Shown one piece after another: positions 1 to 10,650 of a stretch of DNA of 64,000 bases. The notes below the pieces were generated by a model that did no database searches, was not told where the DNA came from, and saw only the letters and a program-made list of their open reading frames with translations. Numbering within the stretch: the stretch's first letter is position 1; the number at the start of each line of letters is the position of its first letter. This stretch comes from Linnemannia hyalina (lineage: Eukaryota; Mortierellomycota; Mortierellomycetes; Mortierellales; Mortierellaceae), in contig JAHRHY010000018.1 in assembly GCA_019671135.1 (NCBI GenBank), positions 1,116,001-1,180,000 on the forward strand, written 5' to 3'. The position numbers and the translations under genes were made by a program.

Positions 1-211
1 CCCCTTTTACTCTTCGTGTCTATAGCACAAATAGAAAGCCTTGCTTCATTCACCCCTTGGGGGTTACATCTGGGATGTTAAAAGAAAAAAAGGAAAAAAA
101 GAACGCGACATAAAAGAAACGCGCCCGCAAGAACCACCTCCATACACGCGACCATCGCGTCTCCACATACACCATATAAAGCCGAAGCTACTTTTTCATT
201 CACTACTCCAA
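1..211. other. 3' flank of the GH95 gene
   Basis: A/T- and A/G-rich sequence downstream of the GH95 stop codon. I see no gene here; it probably holds the 3' untranslated region of the minus-strand gene that follows. Confidence 0.5.
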
Positions 212-3200
212 TCAGTCATCAATATCGATAACATACGTCTCCCCTTTAACAACCGCCGCAAGCACAACAACATCTCCTTCCCGCGAATAAGCAACAACTT
301 TCGCAGACCCCTTCTGCGACACCCTAACCTTCGCTGACGGCGTCCGATCCTCTCCACCCAGACTTCCAATCTTGACCCTCAGTGACCCCGCCTTCAGACT
401 CGCATACACCTCCACCTGTCTCACAGTCCCTCCAACCTCCCATCTACTCGACACCACATGTCCGTCCCGCGTCCGGAACCCTTCTACTGATCCCCCTCTT
501 CGGAGCCACTGATCTGGTAAATCGGCAACCGTCAGGATATCGACAAACCCAGGAGCGCGACTCTGGATCACCATCTCCACCATTGCCGCACTTACTCCCA
601 AGAGGCCAGAGAGTCCATCCTTAAAATCCAGCAGATTCGGGTGCTCAAAGATATGGTCACGCTTGAACGTCTCCACAGCCCTGTACGCCAACTTACCATC
701 CTCAAGACGGGCCCACACAGCTGCCCTCCAGGATTTTGCCCATCCAAAGTTTCCACCAGGTCGATCACCCATCCCACGATGGATGAGCGACTCTCTTGCA
801 GCCTCCAACAACTCCTCCCTCGTCGGCTCCTTCTCACCTTCATCCTCTCCTTCATCCACATCCGAGGACGACGACGAAGAGTTTCTGAAAAAGACCTGGT
901 TACCAGGATAAACCGCCCACAAGTACCCCAAATGCGGATGCCTCTCATTCGGATCATCCATATCCAAACTCCACTCCTGCAGCTGACCCCAACTGCCAAC
1001 CCTCAACCCAGGCGCAACCACCTCCAAGGCAGTCGTCAGATTCTGAGCAAACACCCGATCCCTCTCCCCAACGACCGCAATCGCCTCCAGCGTATTATTC
1101 AACAACTGCCATACCAACTGCTGATCCATCGCCGTCCCCTCCGTCACACCTCCATGGCCCGGCGCAAACGACGGTGACACCACCAGCGGCCCTCCCTCCT
1201 CATCCCGAAGCCTCACAAGTGTATCCACCCAGAACTGAGCAGCGCCCTTCATAAGCTTGTAAGCATGGTCTCTCAAAAAGTAATAATCTTGGCTGTACAG
1301 GTACCGGTCCCATGCATGCTGGCATAGCCATGCCGCTGCTGTTGGGAGGTAAAATGTCTGGTCCTGGGCTGTCGGTCCAGTATGTGCCCAGATGTTGGAG
1401 TATGGGTGAGTCAGCCATCCACGAGCTCCATAGTACAAGCTGGCGGTGTCTTGACCGCGTGGGACCAGCAGGTTCTCCATGTAGTCGATCAATGGCGTTA
1501 CTGTCTCGCCCAACCCTGTACTCTCTGCCAGCCAGTAATTCATCTGAAGGTCAATATCCATCTTGTATCCAATACTATTTAAACCATTCGCAAATTAATT
1601 CGTCGTTAGAACCGATTTCCAAATGAACTCTTTCTCATATTGCGTTAAGAGAAATGAAAAAAAAGGTACCTGGGGTCATCGAGGCCGGTGTTTTGATCCT
1701 GGGACCACATGCTACGCCCACTCAAAGGCAAAGAACCAGGTCTGGAAGACGCAATAAGAAGGTACCGCGCATACTGAACCATCAATGCATCCAAATACGT
1801 CTCTTCCTCTCCTGCATTACCCCCCTTACTCGCCTTGAGTAACTCATCCGTCGGCAGCTTGTTTTCGATCTGTCCCAGATCCAACCGGAAACCCTGGAAC
1901 AGCGTCTGGTGGTCCTGGACATGCTTCAGGTACTGGTCTCCATAGAGCCCACCTACCGCCTTATCCATCACACTCGTCAACCGATCATGCGGGTCCTTGT
2001 CCTCGAAATTCGGGTACGATCCTTGCAGTGTCCATCCAGTGCCCATAGTATAGTAAAGCGTGACGGCATCGAACCCCAAAGCAACCACTTGACGGTTGTT
2101 GGCCAACGACACTCCAGTGGCTCCTTCGGTGGTGACGGCGACCATGGCCTCGGTGGTCATGTTGTTGGATGCGAGACGGGCACGCATACCAAGTCGGTTG
2201 TGGACGTTTGTGTATTCTGCAGTTCCTGTGTTTTCGTGGGCAGAGGAGAGCGAGACCCTGACGTTGATGCTCTTGGGTTCTGAGGCCTGCAGTCGCATCA
2301 CACAGACCCCATCCGGGAAACTGCAAAAATGCTCCCTATTTCATGGTCAATGCACATTTAGAGCAGAATCGTATTCGTGTTAGTATCATTTAAAATTAAA
2401 AAAAATGTCACACGAGTCAGTGTCAATGCAATTTTCTCAACATACCGTTTGTACTGTAAATCTCCCACAGAAAAGGTCACCGTCGCAACACCCGTCTCAA
2501 GATCCAACTCCCGTCGGTACTCCCGCACAGTCTCAAACTTCTTCACTTCCTCAACTAGCAACTCCCCAAACCCAAGCTGGCTTCCAAACCCGCGCTCATC
2601 CCCCTTCAGCGACCCCACAATCTTCTCCCTGGGTCTCACCTGTCCCTTCTCTTTCACCAACAGCCGCATTTTTTCGAGTGCTTCCTGTCTCCGCGGCGCT
2701 TCCTCTACTGGCACATTCCCACCCCTATACTGTTCCTCCTCCACCTCGTCGCCGCTCGTGCTGGCACCATCATCGAGAGGAGCCTTCGCAACGCGATCAA
2801 CACCCGGTCCACCAGCCCAAGAACTCTCCTCACTAACCCGAATCCTCTCAACATGGATCCCGCCACCCACCAAAACCTGACTCTGCCCATTCCCCAACAG
2901 AAACCCAGCATTCTCAATTTCCGTGCTCGTTTCCTTGGCAGACAGGTCGGTCCATTTCCGGTACCAGAGTCGCCATGTCGAGTTCTCTGGTGGGCCTGCT
3001 AGTGTTGAGAAAGTTGGTTCGAGGAAGGGTTCTGGTGGTGCGGGTGTGGATGAGGATAAGGGAGGAATGGCCAGGATTTGGTGGCATTCGAGTTCAAGGC
3101 GTCGGCGGTCTTGCAGTGACGCGCTGCTGTCGCTGTTGCTGTCGTAGGAGGGTACACGAGAAGAGGAAGAGTCCTGAACCGTGAACTGGTGCTGTTGTTG

Positions 3201-3353
3201 TTGTCGTTGAGCATGGACGAAGAAAGTTCCTTGGTCAGAGTGGGCTGTGAAAAGTGTTACTGCTGTGGCCACAGCAATGAAAAGAAGCAACGTTGACCGC
3301 CTTTGCTGTCGTCGTGGAAGTGGGCGCCCTGATGTGGACTGCTGTCGGTCCAT
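212..3353 (-). CDS. GH95 glycoside hydrolase (alpha-L-fucosidase/galactosidase type), secreted or membrane-anchored
   Basis: Exons are 2446-3353, 1670-2335 and 212-1574, with introns of 110 and 95 nt, giving 978 residues. Members of family GH95 cleave alpha-1,2-linked L-fucose (some L-galactose) from glycans by inversion. An arginine-rich N-terminus is followed by a hydrophobic stretch (about residues 20-45), a signal peptide or anchor. The N-terminal beta-domain motif (ERIRVSEESSWAGGPGVDR) and YRRELDLETGVATV follow. The catalytic alpha/alpha barrel shows QMNYWLAEST, LYYGARGWLTHPYSNIWAHT and the TAMDQQLVW helix. The splice junctions restore YKRE and the stretch before QMNYW, and phases close. 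The segment between the hydrophobic stretch and the catalytic fold is Ser/Pro-rich. Where many GH95 enzymes have an N-I-N triplet, this one has D-I-D. The family call is firm; the substrate is inferred. Confidence 0.9.
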
Positions 3354-4370
3354 AGTTGTGAGTTAAGAAGCGACCGCGCCCTTTTTATATTGTTTCAGGG
3401 TTAATAGTGCGGAGTCGCGCACAACGTTTGTTTGTTGTAGTTGGACGTGAGAGCTTGGTCGTTGCTCTGGTTGATGGCTAGTCGGTCGATTCCTGTAGGA
3501 GTTTTGCTTTGCTGGTGATGAGATGCTGAAATGGAGTAGGTGTGAAGTGGAATGAAAGGAGAATTGTAATAGACAAGTGCGAGAAGGGTCCAACACCAAC
3601 GGACGGACGCATAAAAATGAGGTGACCCTGAAGGTCGACTGTGTGACTGCACAGTGGTGCTGTACCTGTGGTTGTTCTTGACGACCAGTGTCTATCGTCA
3701 GAACAGGAGAATAAGAGCATCGTGCGCGAAGACAAAAAAAAAAAAAAAAAAAAAAAAAGACGGAGACCAAACACGTACAGAAAGAGGTATCCTCTTGTCC
3801 TTGAGTACTTGACACACATCCTCATCGCCATGGACCAGACAACTTCAGCAGTAAAGAGAAAAGAAGAAGACATTGCGACAATATTTTATTTTTTGTAGTC
3901 ATCGTTTCGAGAAAGGGAAGGAAGGGTTTTGTGAACGTAATTTGGAACTGGCTATTGCAGATGGACTGGGACTGGAACTGAGAGAGTGGTATGGAACGAA
4001 GGAAGAGAGGAAGGGAAATTGCACAAAGCAGTGCCAAGGGAGTGGGAGGAGGCGGGAAGGAAGGGAAAGGGGAAGTAAGGAGGGGCGGAAGAAGGGAGAG
4101 GTATCTTGGACATTGGTGGTACAGAAGCGAAGCAAAGATTTTAAAGAACAAGGAGCATTACAGATGAGCAAAGGGCAATAAAAGGTACAGACATAGCAAG
4201 AAGGAGTAGGGAGTGGCGGCAACAAGTCAATTGTGCCTCTAGATTATCACGCCCGCATGTCAACAGCAGCATTGTGCGAACAAGGTAGAACAGGGTGGAG
4301 AGAAGGAGAGAAAGAAAAGAAAGAGGAGAGACGAGAAAAGGGAGTTTGTGTCTTGCATTGTTATGAGGGA
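3354..4370. other. Intergenic region between kinase and GH95 genes
   Basis: It contains the promoter of the GH95 gene and the 3' flank of the kinase gene. A 25-base A run lies at 3734-3758. The plus strand is purine-rich from about 3840 to 4370. Open frames here are low-complexity and I call no gene. Confidence 0.5.
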
Positions 4371-6658
4371 TTAGGGAGAGGTCTTGACCATCCATGGGTG
4401 TTTGACAACCTCGCTCATCGACAGGCGTCGGGAGGGATCGACTGCAAGCATGTGCTTCAACAAGTCCTTCAGGTCTATTTGGATATATGCATATCAAATG
4501 AAGGGAAGAGAAGTTAATAACAATCAAATGATAACAATAAACATGCAAGTAAAACAAGAAGAAAAACATACCAGGGTCGATGCTATCCTGGATGGTAAAG
4601 GGAAACATGCGGTGGGAGGCACGCTTGCGCTTGTAGGCGGCAAGACGCTTCTTGTCAGTCTCGTACAACTCCTTGGGCAGATCGCCGTGGACCATCGTAT
4701 AAAGCGTCAAGCCCAACGCCCACACATCAGCCTCGTATCCATAGAACAAGTCCCAAGTCGGGGTCTGGTTACTCTGCGAGGATCCACCAGCGGCTGCACG
4801 ACGACTATTGGCCTCTTTGCTCCTCTGCCGGGTAGCAACATTCGAGTCCATCTCTGGAGGTGCCAAAATCGTGGTTCCGTAGAACGAGAAACAGGCAGAG
4901 CTGCCTGGCTGCAGGTACTTGGAGTGGCCGAAATCGCACAACTTGGCGCGGTAGGTACCGGTGGCTCGATCCAGACTGATGAGCGCATTCTCGTCTTTGA
5001 TGTCACCATGGACGATCGACTGCGAGTGGAGAGAGTGAAGCGCAAGTGCTAGTTGGGTGAAAATGGAACGGAGCGCATCCTCTTGGATCGAAGATCCGTA
5101 AATCGAAGGCGGAAGGGAATCTATCCGGGGCACGTCCTGGATGTTCTTGGCTCTCGTCGACGTATCTTCGTCTTGGTCTGGCTTGTGGAGCTCGATAAAG
5201 TCAAAGAGGGAAAAGCCGGCCATCTCGGTGACAATGTATGAGATGTCCTTGTTCGACTGGTCCTCGGGGTCAATGTCACCGTAAAGGGAAGACGTGAAGT
5301 GCTCCAGGAAGGCGAGGATGTTTTCGTGCTCCTTGATCTTGAGCAGGATGCTCAGCTCCCTCTGCACCTTTTGCTCCACATGGTCCCCAGTGTGAGGGAT
5401 CACCTTTATCGCGACCTATATTGCAAAGCAAAGAGAAAAGAGTTAGCAATGGCACAAGGTCGACAAAGAGAAGAGAGAGGGCCTTTCAGGTGGCACAATG
5501 CAACAACATGCACAAAGACATGACGTTTTTTGTGTTTCTCCTTTCTGTCCCTTGATGAGAGCGAAATTCTACCAGAATACATACCTCGCGTCCGTCAAAG
5601 GCCCGCTTGGCCGCCAAAACAAACCCACTGGCTCCACTGCCGAGATATCGCTTGACAATATAGTTCTCACGCAGCACTCTGCTAGTCGCGAAAGCTCGTT
5701 CCAGCGTCGCCTTGTGGTGTTCTTCAAACTGGGGGAAGATCGACTCGACGATCCGGCGATGGGCAGGCTCGAGGTCGTACTTGTATGATGGGTCGGCCGC
5801 CGCAGCGGCAGCGCTGGTGGTTGTGTTGATGTGGAGGATGGCGGCTGCGGCATGGCTGTTGACATCCTCTTCTTCCTCCTCGTCAGAGGAGATGTCAGAG
5901 GAGATGACAATGACTTCCCGTGGCGGCATAGCACTCCGGACCATATTTGTAATGCTACTTGGGAAGAGGCGCGAAGATGGTGAATCTTCACGGTATCGCT
6001 TGGCACTGGGCAATGACGCCTCGTCATTCCTGTCATTGGCGGCAGCGGTGGCATGTGCGGTATTGTAGTTGTTGGTAGTAACTGCGGAGAGTTTCCGCTT
6101 CTTGGGAGGGAGGAGAGCAAGGTTTCGGAGGTGGATCGTCGTGATATGGCCGCCAATGGTGACAGTCGAATGAGGAAGGGCGCCCGCGCCTTGGCTGGTG
6201 TACCTGTTGTTGCCATCTTGAGCAGGTATACATACGGAGGGCGTGGTGTTTTCGAGGGAGGACGTAGAGGATGAATAGGACGAATAGGACGACGACGACG
6301 AAAGGGACGAGCAGAGTGAAGGGGATGAGGCGTGTGACATGGAGGTTGAATGTGTAGAGGAGGAAGACGAAGGAGCGGCAACGAGGTCGGTGTTGGTCGG
6401 CCGGCTGGAGGCAACAGTCTGTTGTTCACCACGGGCAGGGTAGTGGCGACCCTTGGTCTTTGTCGTCGAATCTTGACGGTTCTGCGCCGTGGAGGCGTTC
6501 CAGAGACGTTGTGAGGAGGCATTGCGAGCTCGAGTGGTAGCTCCTCTGGCGACCATGCGTGTCCGGGACATGATATGGTCCTCTGTACACTTTTGGTAGA
6601 TATCTCGCGGGATCACAATTATATTGCGGTGATGTGGATGGTGCACTTGAGCGGCCAT
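4371..6658 (-). CDS. Serine/threonine protein kinase with long disordered N-terminus, CAMK-like
   Basis: Exons are 5585-6658, 4572-5415 and 4371-4474 (introns 169 and 97 nt), giving 673 residues. Residues 1 to about 330 are Ser/Thr/Pro-rich, with an acidic patch (SSDEEEEEDVNSH), and look regulatory. The kinase domain runs from about residue 332 to the end: glycine loop LGSGASGFV, VAIK lysine at about 362 (directly after the first splice), HGDIKDEN catalytic loop at about 494, DFG at about 519, an APPEM activation-segment end and GYEADVWALGLTLY. The last exon supplies the DLKDLLKHMLAVDPSRR helix and ends at HPWMVKTSP. The HGD loop resembles PIM/PASK-type kinases more than classical HRD enzymes. 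It should phosphorylate Ser/Thr; target and pathway cannot be read from sequence. About 1 kb separates it from the GH95 gene. Confidence 0.88.
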
Positions 6659-9600
6659 GGCTTATGAAATGGGTCTGTGTGTTTTGGGGAAGAGGGAAGA
6701 GAAGAAAAAAGGAAGAGAGAGAAGGAAGGGGAGGAAGAAGTAGGAGTAGGGCGTTGCAACAGAACAAAGAGACAAATTGTTAATGCAAGGAAAGGAAAGT
6801 TTTTTGAGGGAAGAGAGATTGCTTTTTGGGTTGTTGGTCTGTTCCCTGTTTGAGTTGAGTTGAAGGGAACTGAGCGTGCGTGCGTGCTGCAGGACCAAGA
6901 CACAGAGAGAAAAGGAGAAAATGGAAGAATATAAAGAAACGAGAGAGAGAGAGAGAGGGTTCGCGTGGTTCACAACGGAGTGTCCGAAAATAAACGAAAG
7001 GATGGAGAAGAGAAGAAGAGAAAGTGGAGGCGTCCTTGAAAAGAGGATGGAGGCACAAAGAATTTAAATAGTGTTTTCGCAGCAGAACAAGTAAGGTGCT
7101 ACCACTTGAAGAGAGTGGGAGGATGTCAATTGAGGCAAGAGAACATTGGGGTCGTGGGGTAGGACAAACAAGACGAAGGTATGTTCTCACAAAAAAGAAA
7201 GTGTGGGGGATGTGATGTGCGGATATGTGCAATGATGCGCGGAATTGGCCGCAGAAGGGGAAGAAGTAGAAGAAGAAAGGAACGACAACAATGCTAATGA
7301 TGATGATTGTCTGGCGGTCTCTGTCTGTCGACAGACTGCGTCTACTCACAGACTGTACTGCGGTTGAATGCGTATGAATGTCAGGACGTTGCGTGTGTTG
7401 CCACAAACGAGAAATAAATAACGAATGGGCGGAGAAAGAAATAAAAAAAAGTAAAGAAGCAGAAGCAGAGGACTGGACTGGCTATGGCATGAACAACAGC
7501 CAGGACAAAGAGAACACGAAAGGGTAAAGGGAGGGAGCTGAAAGAACAATTAACTACTGCTGTAATTGATGGCGATGTAGAAAGCTGCAGGTCATTGTTG
7601 GCTGCCTTGGCTGGGTAGTATGTAGCAAATGATAATTGTGCCCAAGGGCGAAATGAAGGCCGTGTGTTCTTTTAGGGTGAGCTGGGACAAAACGAAAAAA
7701 AACGGGTGATAATACACACAATTGAACTGAATGAAAAGGAAGAGGTACCAAAAACCACACAGAATAAGAAGGATGGTGACTACTGAGTACGATGATGATG
7801 AATGGAAAAGAACAAGAAAAGGCTGGATCGGGGTTCTTGAACACAAACAAGCTGTTATAGCACTGACTGCCTGACTGAACTAGCCCAGGAAGCACAGTTC
7901 TCCTCCTTGACGATATGTTGTTCAGTTGTTAGCACTCAGGCCGATTGAAAGAAAAGAAGAAAAAGAAATAGGGGCAGCGTGGACCCATGGATCACCATCT
8001 CTGGTAGGAGTGCAGTGCACGCCTTACTCAATACAATATAGCTCTCATTTTAAAAAGCAGGTAGGTTTAAACAAGGGGACAAAGATGATGCCAAGGGAGA
8101 ATGGAGAAGGGGACAGCGTGGACAGTCAAGGAGGGTGTACTGCAGAAAGAAGTAAAGAGGAAGAAGGGCGTGTTCTTCAATTGGTGAGAGACAGAGAAAG
8201 GAAAAGGCCAGAGCCGGTATGGATCAAGGGGTCTTTTGCTGTTTGCTGCTGTTGCTGCTGCTGTCGTCGCTGGAAAATATCTCACTCGCATTCACTCTCG
8301 CTCATTCACTGAGTGACTCTTGAATTGCAAGTATCTCATGCAATGGGGTCGAGGACACATGGCTTTGACTATTCCTCTCGACCACCGCAAGACATGTATG
8401 TGTATTTGTGTGGAGTGCGGGGGTAACCAGGATGGCTGTCCGGGATGTACTCGAATAAAGTTGACAGTGAAAAGAAAGCCACTGAACCAGTTGTGGTTTT
8501 TTTTGTGAGTGTGTTGACTGAAAATGAGCGAATATGTCCGTGAAGAGGAATGAGATAGGCCACGCTACTCTCACTCTCCCTTGACAAATTGTAACCCAAA
8601 AAAAGTGTGGAAGCGAACCCACCATCGCATCGCACATCGCATGTGGGAAGGAGCAAGGGAAGGATCGAAAGTTTATGTCCGTATACAAAAAAAGGTACGG
8701 ACAAACAGCAGAAGCAACACCCTCATTGCAATATAAAATTAAAATAAAGAATTCGCCCGGAAGGAAGGGATGGATGGACGGACAAGAGAAGTGTGCTCAT
8801 ATATAACCATGAAGAAACCATCCAGAAGAAACGAGGTACTGGCTTGCCATACTGACCACAATGGATAAAGAAGAAAAAAAAAGGAGACGGACGAAGGAGG
8901 AGGACAGACGACAATCAATCGGCGAAAAAAAGAGTTGAAGAGAAGACTTGAAAATGGAAAGTAAGAAGACGAAAAAAGGGCGGTTTTATTATTTCCCTTT
9001 CCTTGTGTTGCCACCCACTCTTTTCCCATTATGTTGATTCACGAGCCAGCAGCTGAGGGCTAAATGCTTCTCATACCAAGCAGAATGAAGATTGACTACC
9101 GGTAGTAACAACGAAAAAAGGATTGTCTGCATGGGAGGAGAAGAGACGGAGAAGGGACGAGGGTATAATATAAAGGGAAGGCAAAGGCACAACAATAAAA
9201 TAACGATCTTGGTGCAGCACACATTCACTCATCAAGGGGATAGAACGAAAAGAGAGAGAGGGAGATAGACGGATAAAAAGGGATACACAGATGAAAAGGA
9301 GGAGGAGTGAAAGAGGAGATAGCTTACCCTTTGTGTTGGCTTGTATGTTGTATGTATAGATATCCCGTTCCTTGTTGCGTTGAATGAGGGATCGGTCAGT
9401 GGAGGAGGAAGAAAAGAAGAGAGGACTTTTGTGTCCAGGGTTGAAAATCGAATCGTAGATGTACTACAGTCCAGGTGAAGTGGATGTTTTAGAAAAAAAG
9501 AAGGTTGCTCGGTAGAGTAGAGTAACGAAGGGAATGGCGTGTAAAAGGATAGTTGTCCGAAGTGGGATGAAGGAAGGAAGGAGGGGGGTAATTGGCAAAG

Positions 9601-10219
9601 AAAATGGTTGAGGGTAAAAAAGAAGGTGGGCTGACTACTGAGGTAAGAAGACGAGGAAGAAGAGTGGGTGTGTTGAAGTGAAGGAGGATATGGTCGGGAA
9701 GAGACAGGGCATTGGCGAATCGAGAAGGCGTTGTTGTTGCAGAAGGTTGCAGTCGAGTATGAAAAAGAGTAGGGTGAATGAGTTGAGTGCAAGAGAGAAG
9801 GAAGGTTGAATGAGGGTCAAAGAAGAGAATGAGTTTTAGTTGAAGTTGAATGAAGAAGAAAAGAAGAGTCAGGTTAGGAAAGAGAAAGAGAAGAAGAAGA
9901 GGAGTAGCCCGCAAGAGTAGAGAAGTAATTCAAAGAAGGACAAAGCCCATAGCCAAGAAGCGACAAAGTCAGGTAGGCAGTGGTTATTTTCTGTCCTGTG
10001 CGATCCGGATGTGGACATCTGCAACATGCCCTTCTTTGAATTAGACAATAATAACGGATTTGTATTCAATCGTTAATAAATCAATCCGAACGAGGAACGA
10101 GGAGGTTCTCCTGCTTGCAAAGGCGCTTGCTGAGTAAACACATCCTCCTTCTCATCCTTCTGCTTCCTCATTGTCCACAGAAATGGATATCTCTATCATC
10201 ATCCGAGACCGATACACTT
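6659..10219. other. Gene-poor, purine-biased upstream region
   Basis: About 3.5 kb upstream of the kinase start without a convincing gene. The plus strand is strongly A/G-rich (so C/T-rich in the sense of the kinase) to about 9990. The open frames are low-complexity products of that bias: Ser/Phe/Leu/Pro-rich on the minus strand and Lys/Glu/Arg-rich on the plus. Long 5' leader or promoter sequence is the simplest reading. Confidence 0.5.
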
Positions 10220-10650
10220 TCACAACTGATCATCATCGATACCACCATGCCCCTCATCACCATTGTCAAATAAAAAGGGCCTGGCCTGGTCAGAGTCCTC
10301 TTGTTCGCTTGATGTTGTACTTGTATCTGCAGTATCTATGCCTTGACCCCTGCGTGTCTTCTTTTCCTTCTTCTTTGAACTGCTACTGCTACTGCTGTTG
10401 TTGCCTCTGGCCTTACTACTGCACAACTATTTGATCTGATGATCCCTGACCAAATACCCTGACTGACAACAACAAGCAGGCAAACTCCCCCCATTCAGCT
10501 CTCTTACTCGATGTGTATCTTCTGTCATCAACGGCACGCACCCAAATAAACCCAAAATGAATAAATGAATGAATAATCGGCATCGCATCGCATCGCATTT
10601 CCTGTGAAGGCAGGGCAGGGGAAAGGAAGAGGTACGTATGTATCGTCCAT
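10220..10650 (-). CDS. Possible small spliced gene or terminal exon of an unknown protein
   Basis: The stretch 10220-10426 on the minus strand reads like a real C-terminal exon: Lys/Ser-rich, then acidic (SEQEDSDQARPFLFDNGDEG), ending at a TGA. It is preceded by a good acceptor (CAAATAG). A candidate first exon, 10636-10650, starts at an ATG, encodes MDDTY and ends at a GTACCT donor in matching phase, which would give a 73-residue protein. That first exon is short enough to be chance, and other 5' exons further upstream are possible. No family is recognised. It lies alone in the gene-poor region. Confidence 0.28.

Noticed and set aside
9232..9914. Minus-strand frames of 141-186 residues
   Set aside because: Low-complexity translation of a polypyrimidine strand with no motif or splice partner.
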